NCBI GenBank assembly: GCA_015064385.1
Contig: SVSI01000001.1
Span: forward strand, 196,041-260,040
Source of the DNA: Oscillospiraceae bacterium
GTDB lineage: Bacteria > Bacillota > Clostridia > Oscillospirales > CAG-272
DNA: 64,000 bases
Reading direction: 5' to 3'
Part shown: in pieces, positions 6,782 to 16,447 of the stretch
Numbering within the stretch: the first letter of the stretch is position 1
Layout: every line of letters begins with the position of its first letter
Notes under the pieces: model-generated
Told to the model about the DNA's origin: nothing
The model's input: the letters and a program-made list of their open reading frames with translations, nothing else
Databases searched by the model: none
Made by a program: the position numbers and the translations under genes

Positions 6782-8959
6782 ATGAAAAAGAAAATCACGT
6801 GTATAGCTGCTTTTCTGTGCTGCCTCATAATGCTTCTCGGTTCGTTTGGTGCTTACGCTGATACGTACACCTACAATATTGACGGAGAGCCCGTAAACTC
6901 TCCCGATGCGTATCACGCGCACGCGCAGATAACTGCGACGCAGATGGGACTTAAAACCGCGCTTAAATATCCTTCGGACATTAAGACCGATAGCGACGGC
7001 AACGTTTACATCGCGGATCCTGAGAACAGCAGAATAGTAGTTCTTGACAAAACTTACAAGTTAAAATTCGAAATCACAAAATTCACCAACGGCAACGGCG
7101 TTGAAAACGACGCGCTGAAGGGTTGCCAGGGCGTTTTCGTATGGGAAGGTCTTGAGCCCACCGACGACGGCGGATATATAACTTCCAAATATATCTACGT
7201 AGCGGACACCGAAAACAAGAGAATAGTAATATTCGACAAAGACGGCAAATATTTAAGACATCTCACTGCGCCCTCCTCGGACGTGTTCGACGAAGGCGAA
7301 TCGTACAATCCTAAGGCAATCGCGGTCAGCGATTCGATGCGTATTTACGTAGTATGTACCTCAACTCATCAGGGTGTTATGACTCTGAACAATGAAGGTG
7401 AATTCTGCGGATACATCGGTGCTACAAAGGCAAAGTACAATCTCTTCCAAATGATCTGGAGAAATTTCCAGACTCAGGAACAGCTCGAACAGTCGGGCAA
7501 GGTGCTTTCCACCGCCTTCAATAATATCGTTATCGACGACGATGGATTCCTTTGGGTAACTACTAATACTATCGACGAAGCCGAAGCAAGCAAGGCGCTC
7601 AAAAACAAAAAGCCGGACTATGCAACGGTTAAGAAGATAAGTACCTCGGGTGACGACATAATGAAGCGTAACGGCTTCTTCGCACCTATGGGTGAGGTTC
7701 AGATCAATCTGTTCGTGGACGCAGCTTCCTCGCAGGGAGTTGTAACCGGAACTTCGAGTATCGTCAGCATAGCAATGGGCCCCGAGGGTACTTATTCGAT
7801 CGTTGACGATAAGAGAAGTAAGATCTACACCTACAACGATCAGGGTGAGCTTCTCTTCGTGTTCGGAGACAAGGGCTCGCAGCTCGGAAGCATCAGTAAG
7901 GTTTCTTCAATAGCATATCAGGGCGATAAAATGCTCGTTCTCGACTCGCAGAACCACTCGTTTACGGTATTTACCCGCAACCAGTACGGCGATATGCTCA
8001 TAAGAGCTATCAAGCATGACAACGAGCGCAGATACGACCTCTCCATCAGAGACTGGAACGATGTTCTTCAGAGAAACAATAACTTCGACGCGGCATACAT
8101 CGGTCTCGGCGATGCTTATTACAGAAGCGGTGCGTTTGCGGAGGCGATGGAATACTATAAGGTAGCGTACGATACCGACGGATATTCGGACACCTTCCAG
8201 TACTGGAGAAAGAATTTTGTTGAACAGAATATTATTCTGATCATAATCGTTCCCGTTATTGCAATACTCCTTATCGGCTATCTCTTCAAGGTAGCAGGTA
8301 AGGTCAACAAGAAGGCAGCCCTTTCGGGACGCCGCAGAAGAACCTTTAAGGAAGAATTCTTCTATGGTTTCCACGTAATATTCCATCCGTTTGACGGATT
8401 CTGGGATCTTAAACACGAAAAACGCGGCTCATTGCGCGGAGCGTTTGCTTGGCTCGGACTTGCGGTACTCGTGTTTACCTATCAGGCAACCAGTGAAGCG
8501 TTCATCTTCAACCCCAGAGGTGCAATGACGAGCGTTGTTTCACAGATGCTCGGACTTATCGTTCCGCTCGTTCTGTGGACGGTTGCAAACTGGTGTATTA
8601 CCACACTCTTCAACGGTGAGGGAAGTCTTAAGGATATATTCATTGCAAGCTGCTACTGCCTTGCTCCGATAGTTCTTATAATCTTCCCGTCCACGCTTCT
8701 CACCTATTGTGTGACTGCAAGCGAAGCAACGTTCATAACGCTTATCGTTGCAATCTGCTACATCTGGCTCGGACTTCTTCTGTTCTGCTCCACGATGGTA
8801 ACGCACGATTACACCTTCAGTAAGAACATACTCACCGTTATCGTAACTATCGTAGGTATGGCGATCATCATGTTCATACTCGCACTCTTCTCGGGACTCT
8901 TCGTGAAGATGGCAAGCTTCATAAGCAACATAATAACCGAAATTCAGTACCGTGCATAA
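6782..8959 (+). CDS. NHL-repeat, TPR and Yip1-domain membrane protein
   Basis: 725 residues; ATG after AGGAGG. A signal peptide (1-26) is followed by about six NHL/beta-propeller blades (50-420; for example YIADPENSRIVVLD and YVADTENKRIVIFD), a TPR pair (about 425-475, AYIGLGDAYYRSGAFAEA), a membrane span (480-500), a basic cytosolic stretch and a five-span Yip1 domain (about 530-720). The propeller and TPRs should lie outside the membrane. It sits inside the sugar-transport operon between the first permease pair and the DUF5696 gene, so it may gather or sense the substrate, or scaffold the transporter at the surface. I know of no assigned function for this architecture. Confidence 0.8.
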   Translation: MKKKITCIAAFLCCLIMLLGSFGAYADTYTYNIDGEPVNSPDAYHAHAQITATQMGLKTALKYPSDIKTDSDGNVYIADPENSRIVVLDKTYKLKFEITKFTNGNGVENDALKGCQGVFVWEGLEPTDDGGYITSKYIYVADTENKRIVIFDKDGKYLRHLTAPSSDVFDEGESYNPKAIAVSDSMRIYVVCTSTHQGVMTLNNEGEFCGYIGATKAKYNLFQMIWRNFQTQEQLEQSGKVLSTAFNNIVIDDDGFLWVTTNTIDEAEASKALKNKKPDYATVKKISTSGDDIMKRNGFFAPMGEVQINLFVDAASSQGVVTGTSSIVSIAMGPEGTYSIVDDKRSKIYTYNDQGELLFVFGDKGSQLGSISKVSSIAYQGDKMLVLDSQNHSFTVFTRNQYGDMLIRAIKHDNERRYDLSIRDWNDVLQRNNNFDAAYIGLGDAYYRSGAFAEAMEYYKVAYDTDGYSDTFQYWRKNFVEQNIILIIIVPVIAILLIGYLFKVAGKVNKKAALSGRRRRTFKEEFFYGFHVIFHPFDGFWDLKHEKRGSLRGAFAWLGLAVLVFTYQATSEAFIFNPRGAMTSVVSQMLGLIVPLVLWTVANWCITTLFNGEGSLKDIFIASCYCLAPIVLIIFPSTLLTYCVTASEATFITLIVAICYIWLGLLLFCSTMVTHDYTFSKNILTVIVTIVGMAIIMFILALFSGLFVKMASFISNIITEIQYRA

Positions 8960-8973
8960 GGAAAGGAGGAAAA

Positions 8974-11900
8974 ATGATGACTACTAAAAATACAAGAATT
9001 GCATCTTTGTTCATACTTATCTGTATGATCACTGCTATGTTTACATTTTTACTCCCCGTTTCCGCAGACAGCGCGGCACCGGAGACGGGCGAGGAGCTTC
9101 TCGCTACCGAGGAGATCCTTGCTACCTACCTTACCAAGGTATATAAGAACGAAAGAGCGAAGCTCGCAACGATGGAATATAAAAAGGCGAGCCCTAACGG
9201 CAATTACCGTCTTTATATAGACTCACATTCGGGTGAGGTCGCAGTTGAATGCGTATCCACCGGCGAGATACTTCTTTCCAACCCTTACGATGCCGCAAGC
9301 GTCAAGAGTGAGGATATAAGAAAGCAACTCCTTTCTCAGGTCATTATCAATTTCCGTGACCTTGAGGATAACGGCAAGGAAAGACAGTTTATCAGCTATA
9401 CCGATAGTGCTTTGTTCGGCCAGATCGACGTAAAGAACACTAAGACCGGTATTCGCGTTGAGTACGTACTCGGTAAAGAGTCCACACGTTCGCTCGTTCC
9501 CAGATGGATCGAGGCAACGAGATTCGAAGAGCAGATAATGGCTTATATCGATCCCGAAAAGAGCGTGGAGGAAGCTTACATCTACGACAAGCTCATTTCT
9601 TACTATTCTCTTATCAATACCAACTCTGATAAAATATCGAGCGTAGCGGCAAAGGAATATGAAACCAAATATCCCTGTGTTGCAAAGCCGTATTACACGG
9701 AGGAGGTCAACATTGGTCTTATGGTAAACGATAAGGACACTGTTGGTCCCAATATAGTTTCGGGTGTTACCGGACTCAAAAAGGACAAAATGGCAATATA
9801 CGCTATCGACAGTGACGTTGAGTCCTCCGAGCAGGAGCTCAACCGCCTTGAGGGTTACATCAAGCGTTTCTGCCCCCACTATAACTTTGAAGAGGTCGTA
9901 AACGACCACGAGCTTACGGGTTATAAGGGATCTGCAAACCAGAACGCAGTATTCTATTTCTCAATAGAATATTCCATAACCAACGAAGGGCTCGTTGCCA
10001 GCGTTCCCGGCAACAGCATTACGTATGATGAGGAAAAATACAACCTCGATAATATTATCCTTCTTCCTTATATGGGCGCATCCAACGGAGCAAAGAATGA
10101 CGGTTACACCTTCATCCCCGACGGAAGCGGAACCATTATAAGAAACACGGATATAACCAAAGCCGGTTCTGCATATACGCTCACCGGTCAGGTTTACGGT
10201 CCCGACTACGCTTATCACACTATAAATAAGCGTTGGGACGGAAAGAGCGAGGTATTCACCGCTCCCGTATTCGGCATCATCAACACTACGACTCATATCG
10301 AATATGGCGATCTTATTTCCCAAAGAGAGGAAATAGTCTATAAGCGTGATGAGAACGGAGAAATCGTTTATATCCCGGGTACAAACGACCCCGAGATCGT
10401 TTACGTGTATGACAGTAACGGACGTCCGATGCAGTATCCTGACGGAAGCCCCGTTACCGAGACTGAGACCGTTTACGTTTACGAGGAGTTCAAGAGCACC
10501 TCGTCAAACGGCGTATTTGCAGTCATCACCGAGGGTGAAGCACTTGCATACATTACCTCCTCTCACGGAGGCGGACTCAGCCACAACTACAACACCGTAT
10601 ATGCAGAGTTCTATCCCAGATCGTCTGACTCGTACAACCTCGGAGACTCTATCTCGGTTGCGGGAAGCACTGAGTGGACGATCACCTCTGACAGAAAGTA
10701 CACCGGTAGATTTACCGTAAAGTACATAATGCTCAGCGATAAAGAAAACTCCGCTTACGATGCAACTTACGTTGGAATGGCAAACGCTTACCGCGATCAC
10801 CTCGTCTCAAACGGATTTATCAGTAAGATAGACGATGCAAAGCAGAATATTCCGCTTTACCTTGAGACCTTCGGTATGATCGAGGTCCAGGAGATGATAA
10901 TGACCATCCCCACATGGGTCGATACACCTCTTTCTACGTTCGAGGACGTTGAAAAGATGTACGGTGCTCTTGCCGAGGCAAATATCGACAACGTTAAGTT
11001 TAAGCTGACCGGCTTCACAGAGGGCGGTTGGAAATCAAGTCTTGCTCCCAGCACCGTCAAGTTTGAAAAGGTTCTCGGCGGCAAGGACGGATACAACACA
11101 CTTGTTGAAAATGCAGAAAAGACGAACGGACTCCTTGAGGTGTTCCCCGACTTCGATTTTGCAAACGTAAATACCACGAAGTTCTTTGATAAATTCAGCC
11201 AAAACAAAGACGTAGCAAGAACGGTTGACGACCGTTATGCGGGTAAGAGAGAGTACACCTCTATATACCAGACCTTCCAGTACACGGGCTCTGTATGTGT
11301 GTCTCCCGCATCTTACGAAAAGATCTACGAACACTTTGAAAAGGCAATGAGAAAGTTTAACAAGGGCGGTATTTCGGTATCCACGCTGGGTAGCGACGTT
11401 AACACAGACTTCAATGAGGATAATCCGCTCAACAGAGAGGACGGCAAGGGCTACACTGTAGAGCTCCTGTCCAAGCTGAAGAGCCAGTATTCCAGCGGAG
11501 TTATGGTGAGCCAGGGTAATGCATACGCTTGGCCCTATGCGTCACACATTCTTAACGTAGCGCTCGAGGGAAGTAACTACATCCGTACCAGCGAGAGCAT
11601 CCCCTTTATAGGAATGGTTCTCCACGGATATATCAACATTGCGGGCTCGCCCACAAATATGCAGGGTAATATCGAGCACGAAATGCTGAAGATAATCGAA
11701 AACGGCGCATCCCCCTACTACGTTCTCGTAATGCAGAACTCCTCGCTTCTTAAGGAATATTTCCAGTATTCCGATTATTATTCGATCGACTTTGAAAACT
11801 GGAAGAGCGACGTTATAGAGACCTATAACACGATAAACAAGGCACTTTATGACGTTCAGACGGCACAGGTAGTTGATCACAAGTTTGTGATCGGCGAAAG

Positions 11901-12273
11901 AGTGCTTGACGAAAGCGAACAGAGCGAGAGAGATGCAAGCTACGAAAAGCAGCTTGCAGCTTATAAGGCAGGTCGCGAAGAAGCTTTTGAGATATATCTG
12001 AAAGAGCTTGCAAAAGCAGAAGAGAAGAAGCAGGCAGCCATCGCTGCAGGCGAAGACTATACCGAGGAGATCGCTCCTTTCGAGTATAAGGAATTCGTCT
12101 ATACCGATTCGGTATATACTGCTGTGGACGATAACACTATCGTTTATATGGAGTACGAAAACGGAATAAGCTTCGTTCTCAACTACAACCTGTTCGATAC
12201 AAGAGTCGAGGTGGACGGAGTCACCTACGAGGTTGACGCTATGTCGTTCATCAAGATCTACCCCACTAAGTGA
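8974..12273 (+). CDS. DUF5696 family secreted protein
   Basis: 1099 residues; ATG after AAAGGAGG. A cleavable signal peptide (1-31, ending PVSA) is followed by a long beta-rich region (35-600) and an alpha/beta part (about 620-960) that looks like a TIM-barrel glycosidase-type fold, with DNVKFKLTGFTEGGW and VFPDFDFANV. A charged helical segment lies at about 985-1040. Length and position beside sugar ABC permeases match the DUF5696 family. A carbohydrate-active role is inferred from context and fold impression only; I cannot name catalytic residues. The family has no established reaction that I know of. Confidence 0.75.
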   Translation: MMTTKNTRIASLFILICMITAMFTFLLPVSADSAAPETGEELLATEEILATYLTKVYKNERAKLATMEYKKASPNGNYRLYIDSHSGEVAVECVSTGEILLSNPYDAASVKSEDIRKQLLSQVIINFRDLEDNGKERQFISYTDSALFGQIDVKNTKTGIRVEYVLGKESTRSLVPRWIEATRFEEQIMAYIDPEKSVEEAYIYDKLISYYSLINTNSDKISSVAAKEYETKYPCVAKPYYTEEVNIGLMVNDKDTVGPNIVSGVTGLKKDKMAIYAIDSDVESSEQELNRLEGYIKRFCPHYNFEEVVNDHELTGYKGSANQNAVFYFSIEYSITNEGLVASVPGNSITYDEEKYNLDNIILLPYMGASNGAKNDGYTFIPDGSGTIIRNTDITKAGSAYTLTGQVYGPDYAYHTINKRWDGKSEVFTAPVFGIINTTTHIEYGDLISQREEIVYKRDENGEIVYIPGTNDPEIVYVYDSNGRPMQYPDGSPVTETETVYVYEEFKSTSSNGVFAVITEGEALAYITSSHGGGLSHNYNTVYAEFYPRSSDSYNLGDSISVAGSTEWTITSDRKYTGRFTVKYIMLSDKENSAYDATYVGMANAYRDHLVSNGFISKIDDAKQNIPLYLETFGMIEVQEMIMTIPTWVDTPLSTFEDVEKMYGALAEANIDNVKFKLTGFTEGGWKSSLAPSTVKFEKVLGGKDGYNTLVENAEKTNGLLEVFPDFDFANVNTTKFFDKFSQNKDVARTVDDRYAGKREYTSIYQTFQYTGSVCVSPASYEKIYEHFEKAMRKFNKGGISVSTLGSDVNTDFNEDNPLNREDGKGYTVELLSKLKSQYSSGVMVSQGNAYAWPYASHILNVALEGSNYIRTSESIPFIGMVLHGYINIAGSPTNMQGNIEHEMLKIIENGASPYYVLVMQNSSLLKEYFQYSDYYSIDFENWKSDVIETYNTINKALYDVQTAQVVDHKFVIGERVLDESEQSERDASYEKQLAAYKAGREEAFEIYLKELAKAEEKKQAAIAAGEDYTEEIAPFEYKEFVYTDSVYTAVDDNTIVYMEYENGISFVLNYNLFDTRVEVDGVTYEVDAMSFIKIYPTK

Positions 12274-12290
12274 GAAAGGAGAGACGTAAA

Positions 12291-13247
12291 ATGAGTAAAA
12301 CAAAAGTAAATACCAATGGCTCTCCTATAAAGAAGCCGAAAAAGGCGATCTCGCTTGAAAGAAAGAAATCCCGTGCCGGCTGGCTGTTTATTCTTCCGTT
12401 CCTTATCGGTCTTATACTTATATACATTCCGATGATAGTAAACTCGGTAAATATCAGCTTCAGCGACTATCGAGGATTCGAGCTTCATCCGGTTGGATGG
12501 GAAAACTACCAGGTAGCTCTTATGGAGGATCCTGATTTCGTTCAGGTTCTCAGAGACGGACTTCTCAGTATGCTTCTGAATATCCCCGCGATAGTATTTC
12601 TTTCGCTCTTCCTTGCCATTCTTCTTAACCAAAAGATGGTAGGACGTGCGGCGTTCAGAGCAATACTCTTCGTGCCCGTTATTCTTTCTACCGGTCTTAT
12701 CGACAGTCTCGATGCAGCCAACTCCACGATGCTTAACTATATGGGAAGCAACGAAGGCGTTGATACGGGTGCTGTCGGAGAATCTGCGGCAAACGAGATC
12801 ATCTCGGCAGCAGACATCTCGGTTCTTTTCTCGAATATGAAGGTCGGTACCGGACTCGTTACCTATATAACCCGTCTCGTTAACAATATTTATAATATCG
12901 TTAACGATGCAGGCGTTCAGATACTTATCTTCCTTGCAGGACTTCAGTCGATATCTCCCGCGATTTACGAATCGTGCGATATAGACGGAGCAACCGCGTG
13001 GGAGACCTTCTGGAAGGTAACCTTCCCGATGATCAGCCCTATGATCCTTGTAAACACCGTTTATACGGTCATAGACTCGTTCACCAAGGCGGACAACTCG
13101 GTAATGGCGTTCATAGTAAACTATGAATCACGATCCAGAACCGTCGCAACCGCGATGGCGTGGGTATATTTCCTTATAGTTGCCCTGATCGTTGTTGTAG
13201 TTGCAGCTCTGATAAAGACGTTCGTCTTCTATCAGAGAAGAGACTGA
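12291..13247 (+). CDS. ABC sugar permease, MalF-type (pair B)
   Basis: 318 residues from the ATG at 12291, which follows AAAGGAG; a GTG seven codons earlier overlaps the previous stop and has no ribosome site. CUT1 permease with the EAA loop near residue 225 (YESCDIDGATAWETFW). Between membrane spans it has an extra external segment of about 60 residues (about 145-205, Asn/Ala/Gly-rich) that typical MalF-like proteins of this size lack. It forms the second channel pair with the next gene. Confidence 0.9.
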   Translation: MSKTKVNTNGSPIKKPKKAISLERKKSRAGWLFILPFLIGLILIYIPMIVNSVNISFSDYRGFELHPVGWENYQVALMEDPDFVQVLRDGLLSMLLNIPAIVFLSLFLAILLNQKMVGRAAFRAILFVPVILSTGLIDSLDAANSTMLNYMGSNEGVDTGAVGESAANEIISAADISVLFSNMKVGTGLVTYITRLVNNIYNIVNDAGVQILIFLAGLQSISPAIYESCDIDGATAWETFWKVTFPMISPMILVNTVYTVIDSFTKADNSVMAFIVNYESRSRTVATAMAWVYFLIVALIVVVVAALIKTFVFYQRRD

Positions 13248-13263
13248 GTGGAGGTGAAAAGAT

Positions 13264-14304
13264 ATGAATTCTGCTAAAAACACTCCAAAAGTTCTTAAAG
13301 AAACCAAGGGCAAGATTCAGGTGGATTTCGACAGAACCTCCAAGTGGACTAAGTTCAAGATCAAATATCTCTCAACGAGATTCCTTACACAGACGATATT
13401 CAAGCTTTTCCGCACCATAATTCTTCTCGGAATGTGCTACATAATACTCAATCCCTTCTTCTCGAAGATCGCGACCTCGTTTATGAGCCCCGAGGACTTT
13501 ATGGACGTTACGGTAAAGTACATCCCCAAGCACGCAACGCTTGATACCTATAAGCAGCTCATTACGGAAAACGAGTATTTCCGTTGTGTATTCAACACCG
13601 GAATACTTTCACTTGCATGTGCGTTTATACAGACCTTCGTTTGTAGCTTGGTAGGATACGGATTTGCAAAGTATAAGTTCAGAGGAAGCGGAATACTCTT
13701 CGCTATGGTTATGATCACCCTTATGGTGCCTCCTCAAACGATAGAGTTCTCACTCTTCCTTATGTTCAACGACTTCAATCCGTACGGAATTTTTGAGATG
13801 ATCGGCATAGCCGAAGAGTCTCGCCGTCTCCTTGATACGGTATGGCCCTTCATTATCCTTTCGCTCACAGGTCTCGGCCTTAAGAACGGTCTTTACATCT
13901 TTATGATGAGACAGTTCTACCGCGGAGTTCCCGACGAGCTTGAGGAATCTGCATACATCGACGGATCGGGTCCTGTAAAGACCTTCTTCAAGATCATACT
14001 CCCGATATCGATTCCGATGATGATAACGATATTCCTCTTCTCGTTCTCCTGGCAGTGGACTGATAACTTCTACACGCAGCTCTTCTACACGAGTAACACG
14101 AGCAGCCACGTTCTTGCGTACTTCGCAGAGGTACCTAACAGTATGCTCAAGGCGATAGAGGATTCGGGCGTTGACCGCGTGCTCTACGAACAGTCGGTAA
14201 TGCATACCTGCGGACTTCTTATTATTGCTCCGCTTATCCTTATCTATCTGTTCTGTCAGAGATACCTCATTCAGGGTATCGAGCGCTCGGGTATCACCGG
14301 CTAA
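13264..14304 (+). CDS. ABC sugar permease, MalG-type (pair B)
   Basis: 346 residues, ATG after GGAGGTG. The cytosolic N-terminus is about 40 residues longer than in the pair A protein. The EAA loop is near residue 226 (LEESAYIDGSGPVKTFF). It is the last gene of the operon; a strong terminator follows at once. The operon therefore encodes two full permease heterodimers for one binding protein. Confidence 0.9.
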   Translation: MNSAKNTPKVLKETKGKIQVDFDRTSKWTKFKIKYLSTRFLTQTIFKLFRTIILLGMCYIILNPFFSKIATSFMSPEDFMDVTVKYIPKHATLDTYKQLITENEYFRCVFNTGILSLACAFIQTFVCSLVGYGFAKYKFRGSGILFAMVMITLMVPPQTIEFSLFLMFNDFNPYGIFEMIGIAEESRRLLDTVWPFIILSLTGLGLKNGLYIFMMRQFYRGVPDELEESAYIDGSGPVKTFFKIILPISIPMMITIFLFSFSWQWTDNFYTQLFYTSNTSSHVLAYFAEVPNSMLKAIEDSGVDRVLYEQSVMHTCGLLIIAPLILIYLFCQRYLIQGIERSGITG

Positions 14305-14312
14305 TCAAAATA

Positions 14313-14350
14313 AAAAACGGAATATGCCATTTTCGGCATATTCCGTTTTT
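14313..14350 (+). terminator. Terminator of the ABC/DUF5696 operon
   Basis: Perfect stem ACGGAATATGCC / GGCATATTCCGT with a 6-nt loop, flanked by A5 and T5. It lies 9 bases after the last permease stop. Confidence 0.92.
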
Positions 14351-14359
14351 GTTTGCCGC

Positions 14360-14388
14360 TTGACACGGGCGGCTTTTTTATGTATAAT
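14360..14388 (+). promoter_or_regulatory. Promoter of the CCA-adding enzyme gene
   Basis: TTGACA (14360-14365), 17 bp, TATAAT (14383-14388): full consensus, between the preceding terminator and the start codon. Confidence 0.88.
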
Positions 14389-14427
14389 TACAAAAGGTAA
14401 GAAAATTTCGTGAAAGGAGTGTGGAAA

Positions 14428-15639
14428 ATGGAAAGACGCGATATAGTGCTTCCCGACAAGATACTTGCTGTGATAGACCGTCTTTCTCGCGGCGGATACC
14501 GTGGCTATGCGGTTGGCGGATGCGTACGTGATATGCTGATGGGCAAAGAGCCGCACGACTTTGACGTAACGACAGATGCGTTTCCATCCGAGACAAGGGA
14601 ATGCTTTTCAGACTGCGACGTTATTTTAACGGGACTGAGACACGGAACCGTTACGGTCGTTTTTGATAAGGAAAATATAGAGATAACCACGTTCCGAGCA
14701 GACGGAGAATATCTTGATAACCGTCATCCGAGCGAGGTCACGTTCGTCAGAAATATCGCTGAGGATCTATCCCGAAGGGATTTTACCGTAAACGCTATGG
14801 CGTATAATCCCGAGGTTGGGCTCGTTGATATGTTTGACGGTGAAGCGGATATTGAGAGAAAAATAATAAGATGCGTGGGCGATCCCGACGAGCGCTTTAA
14901 CGAGGACGGACTTCGTATTCTTCGCGCCATGCGCTTTGCGTCGGTGCTCGGCTTTGAGATCGAGAAAAACACGGCGGATTCGCTGATAAGAAACAAAAAT
15001 CTCCTTCACAATATTTCGGCGGAGAGGATATATTCGGAATTTACGAAGCTCCTTATCGGTGACGGCGCAAAAAATATAATAACAGAGTTTTATCCCGTGA
15101 TTTTCGAGCTTTTCGGGGAAATTCCGATAGAAAATATCGAAGCGGTCGAAAGATGCCCGAAGCATCGCGCGATAAGATACGCCGCGCTTTTTGCACATCT
15201 TGACTCGCGCGCGGCCGGCGAAAAGATGCACTTTCTCAAGACCGATAACGAGACTCTGCGTATAGTCAAAAAGCTCGTTGAGAGTATGTCGGATCCCTTG
15301 CCTAGCGTCTCGTCTGAGCGCTTTGAAAAGGACGTTATGCACCTGATCTCGAAAAACGGATATACCGACCTTGAAATGATAATTAAGATAAAGCAAGCGT
15401 TTGGCAATGAAAACAGAGATGTGCTTGACGGTGTTTCTACCGTTATGAAAAGAGCAAAAAAAGCGAACGCGTGCATTGCGATAAATCAGCTTGCTGTCGG
15501 CGGCAAGGATCTTGCCGAGATAGGAGTCCCGAAATCTCCGAAAATGGGCGAGATACTGGGAAATCTGCTTTATCTCGTAATTGAAGGCGAGATAGAAAAC
15601 GAAAGAAACGCGCTTCTTGAGAGAGCGAGAGAAATGTGA
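14428..15639 (+). CDS. cca: CCA tRNA nucleotidyltransferase
   Basis: 403 residues from the ATG at 14428, which follows AAAGGAG; a GTG 18 bases upstream overlaps that site. It is a class II nucleotidyltransferase: YAVGGCVRDMLMG (nucleotide-binding loop), then the metal-binding DFDVTT, then RRDFTVNAMAY and the nucleotide-selecting block around LRILRAMRFAS. It adds or repairs the CCA end of tRNAs in the cytosol. Poly(A) polymerases share this fold, but Firmicutes proteins of this length are normally CCA enzymes. No HD phosphohydrolase motif is evident. It is monocistronic, with its own promoter and terminator. Confidence 0.9.
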   Translation: MERRDIVLPDKILAVIDRLSRGGYRGYAVGGCVRDMLMGKEPHDFDVTTDAFPSETRECFSDCDVILTGLRHGTVTVVFDKENIEITTFRADGEYLDNRHPSEVTFVRNIAEDLSRRDFTVNAMAYNPEVGLVDMFDGEADIERKIIRCVGDPDERFNEDGLRILRAMRFASVLGFEIEKNTADSLIRNKNLLHNISAERIYSEFTKLLIGDGAKNIITEFYPVIFELFGEIPIENIEAVERCPKHRAIRYAALFAHLDSRAAGEKMHFLKTDNETLRIVKKLVESMSDPLPSVSSERFEKDVMHLISKNGYTDLEMIIKIKQAFGNENRDVLDGVSTVMKRAKKANACIAINQLAVGGKDLAEIGVPKSPKMGEILGNLLYLVIEGEIENERNALLERAREM

Positions 15640-15646
15640 AAAAATC

Positions 15647-15679
15647 AAAAAACGACAGATTTTTAATCTGTCGTTTTTA
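15647..15679. terminator. Bidirectional terminator
   Basis: AAAAACGACAGAT / ATCTGTCGTTTTT hairpin with T tracts on both strands. It serves the CCA gene (plus) and the convergent operon ending at 15677 (minus). Confidence 0.9.
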
Positions 15680-16447
15680 TTTTACCCTATAAACATACGA
15701 ATTTCCTTTTTTGCCAACCCTCTCGACCGAGCCAACGGCGTTGAGAACGGTGAGCAGCAGGGAAGCGTCGGGACAGCGAGTAAGCTTTTTCAGATCGCCC
15801 GACGTGAAATTTTCGGGCAGTCCGCTCGGCAAGAATACCTTGTAATCCTCGGGCGTTGAAAGGTCTATCTCGTAGTGAAGCGCTTCGGGAAAGCGCTCGA
15901 GACGGACCGAGCCCTTGTGCGAGCCCCATTTTTTGCAGTTCGGAGTACGGAATTCCTCCACTGAGAGAAAAACGAGACGGATCGCAAGATTGGGATTTTG
16001 AAGATACGGCTTTATTCTATAAAGTCGCGGTACGGCGCTGTAAATGTTCTCGTGACGCGGACTTTTGTATCTGCTGATGCGCTCACCCGTTTCGGGATCT
16101 ATTCGCGATATAACGCAGTTTTTTGCCATCGGATGCACTACGGTCACCGTGTGCTCTTTAAGAAAGGTATCGAGCTTGCGTCCCAGCCGACCGAGATCAC
16201 CCGTTTGTATCTCGATTATCTGTCCCGCCGTGACGATGTCGGCATAGTAACGTCCGATCTTTATTTCGTGGAGATTTACGTCACTCTCATAGTAAAATTT
16301 AAGTACGCTGTGGAGGCGGCGCTCGGCAAGAGTCCCGATCTCGCTTTGTGTGCTTTCGTCGTACGCGTGGTCGCGTGCAAGCTCACACGCTTTGCGAAAT
16401 CTTTCCTCGCTGCCTAATATAGCGCACTCGGGAACAAAATCCTTCAT
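15677..16447 (-). CDS. Unknown protein with nuclease-like core and C-terminal winged helix
   Basis: 256 residues. Its ATG overlaps the stop of the upstream ChrA gene by 4 bases (ATGA), so it is translationally coupled. Residues about 38-85 read E(41)-x-R, then ADIVTAGQIIEIQTG, the D...ExQ pattern of the PD-(D/E)XK nuclease fold. Residues about 205-256 resemble a winged helix (SGDLKKLTR ... NAVGSVERVGKKGNSYVY). I do not recognise the family with confidence. Coupling to anion transporters is unexplained; it may be an accidental neighbour. Confidence 0.65.
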   Translation of the reverse strand: MKDFVPECAILGSEERFRKACELARDHAYDESTQSEIGTLAERRLHSVLKFYYESDVNLHEIKIGRYYADIVTAGQIIEIQTGDLGRLGRKLDTFLKEHTVTVVHPMAKNCVISRIDPETGERISRYKSPRHENIYSAVPRLYRIKPYLQNPNLAIRLVFLSVEEFRTPNCKKWGSHKGSVRLERFPEALHYEIDLSTPEDYKVFLPSGLPENFTSGDLKKLTRCPDASLLLTVLNAVGSVERVGKKGNSYVYRVK

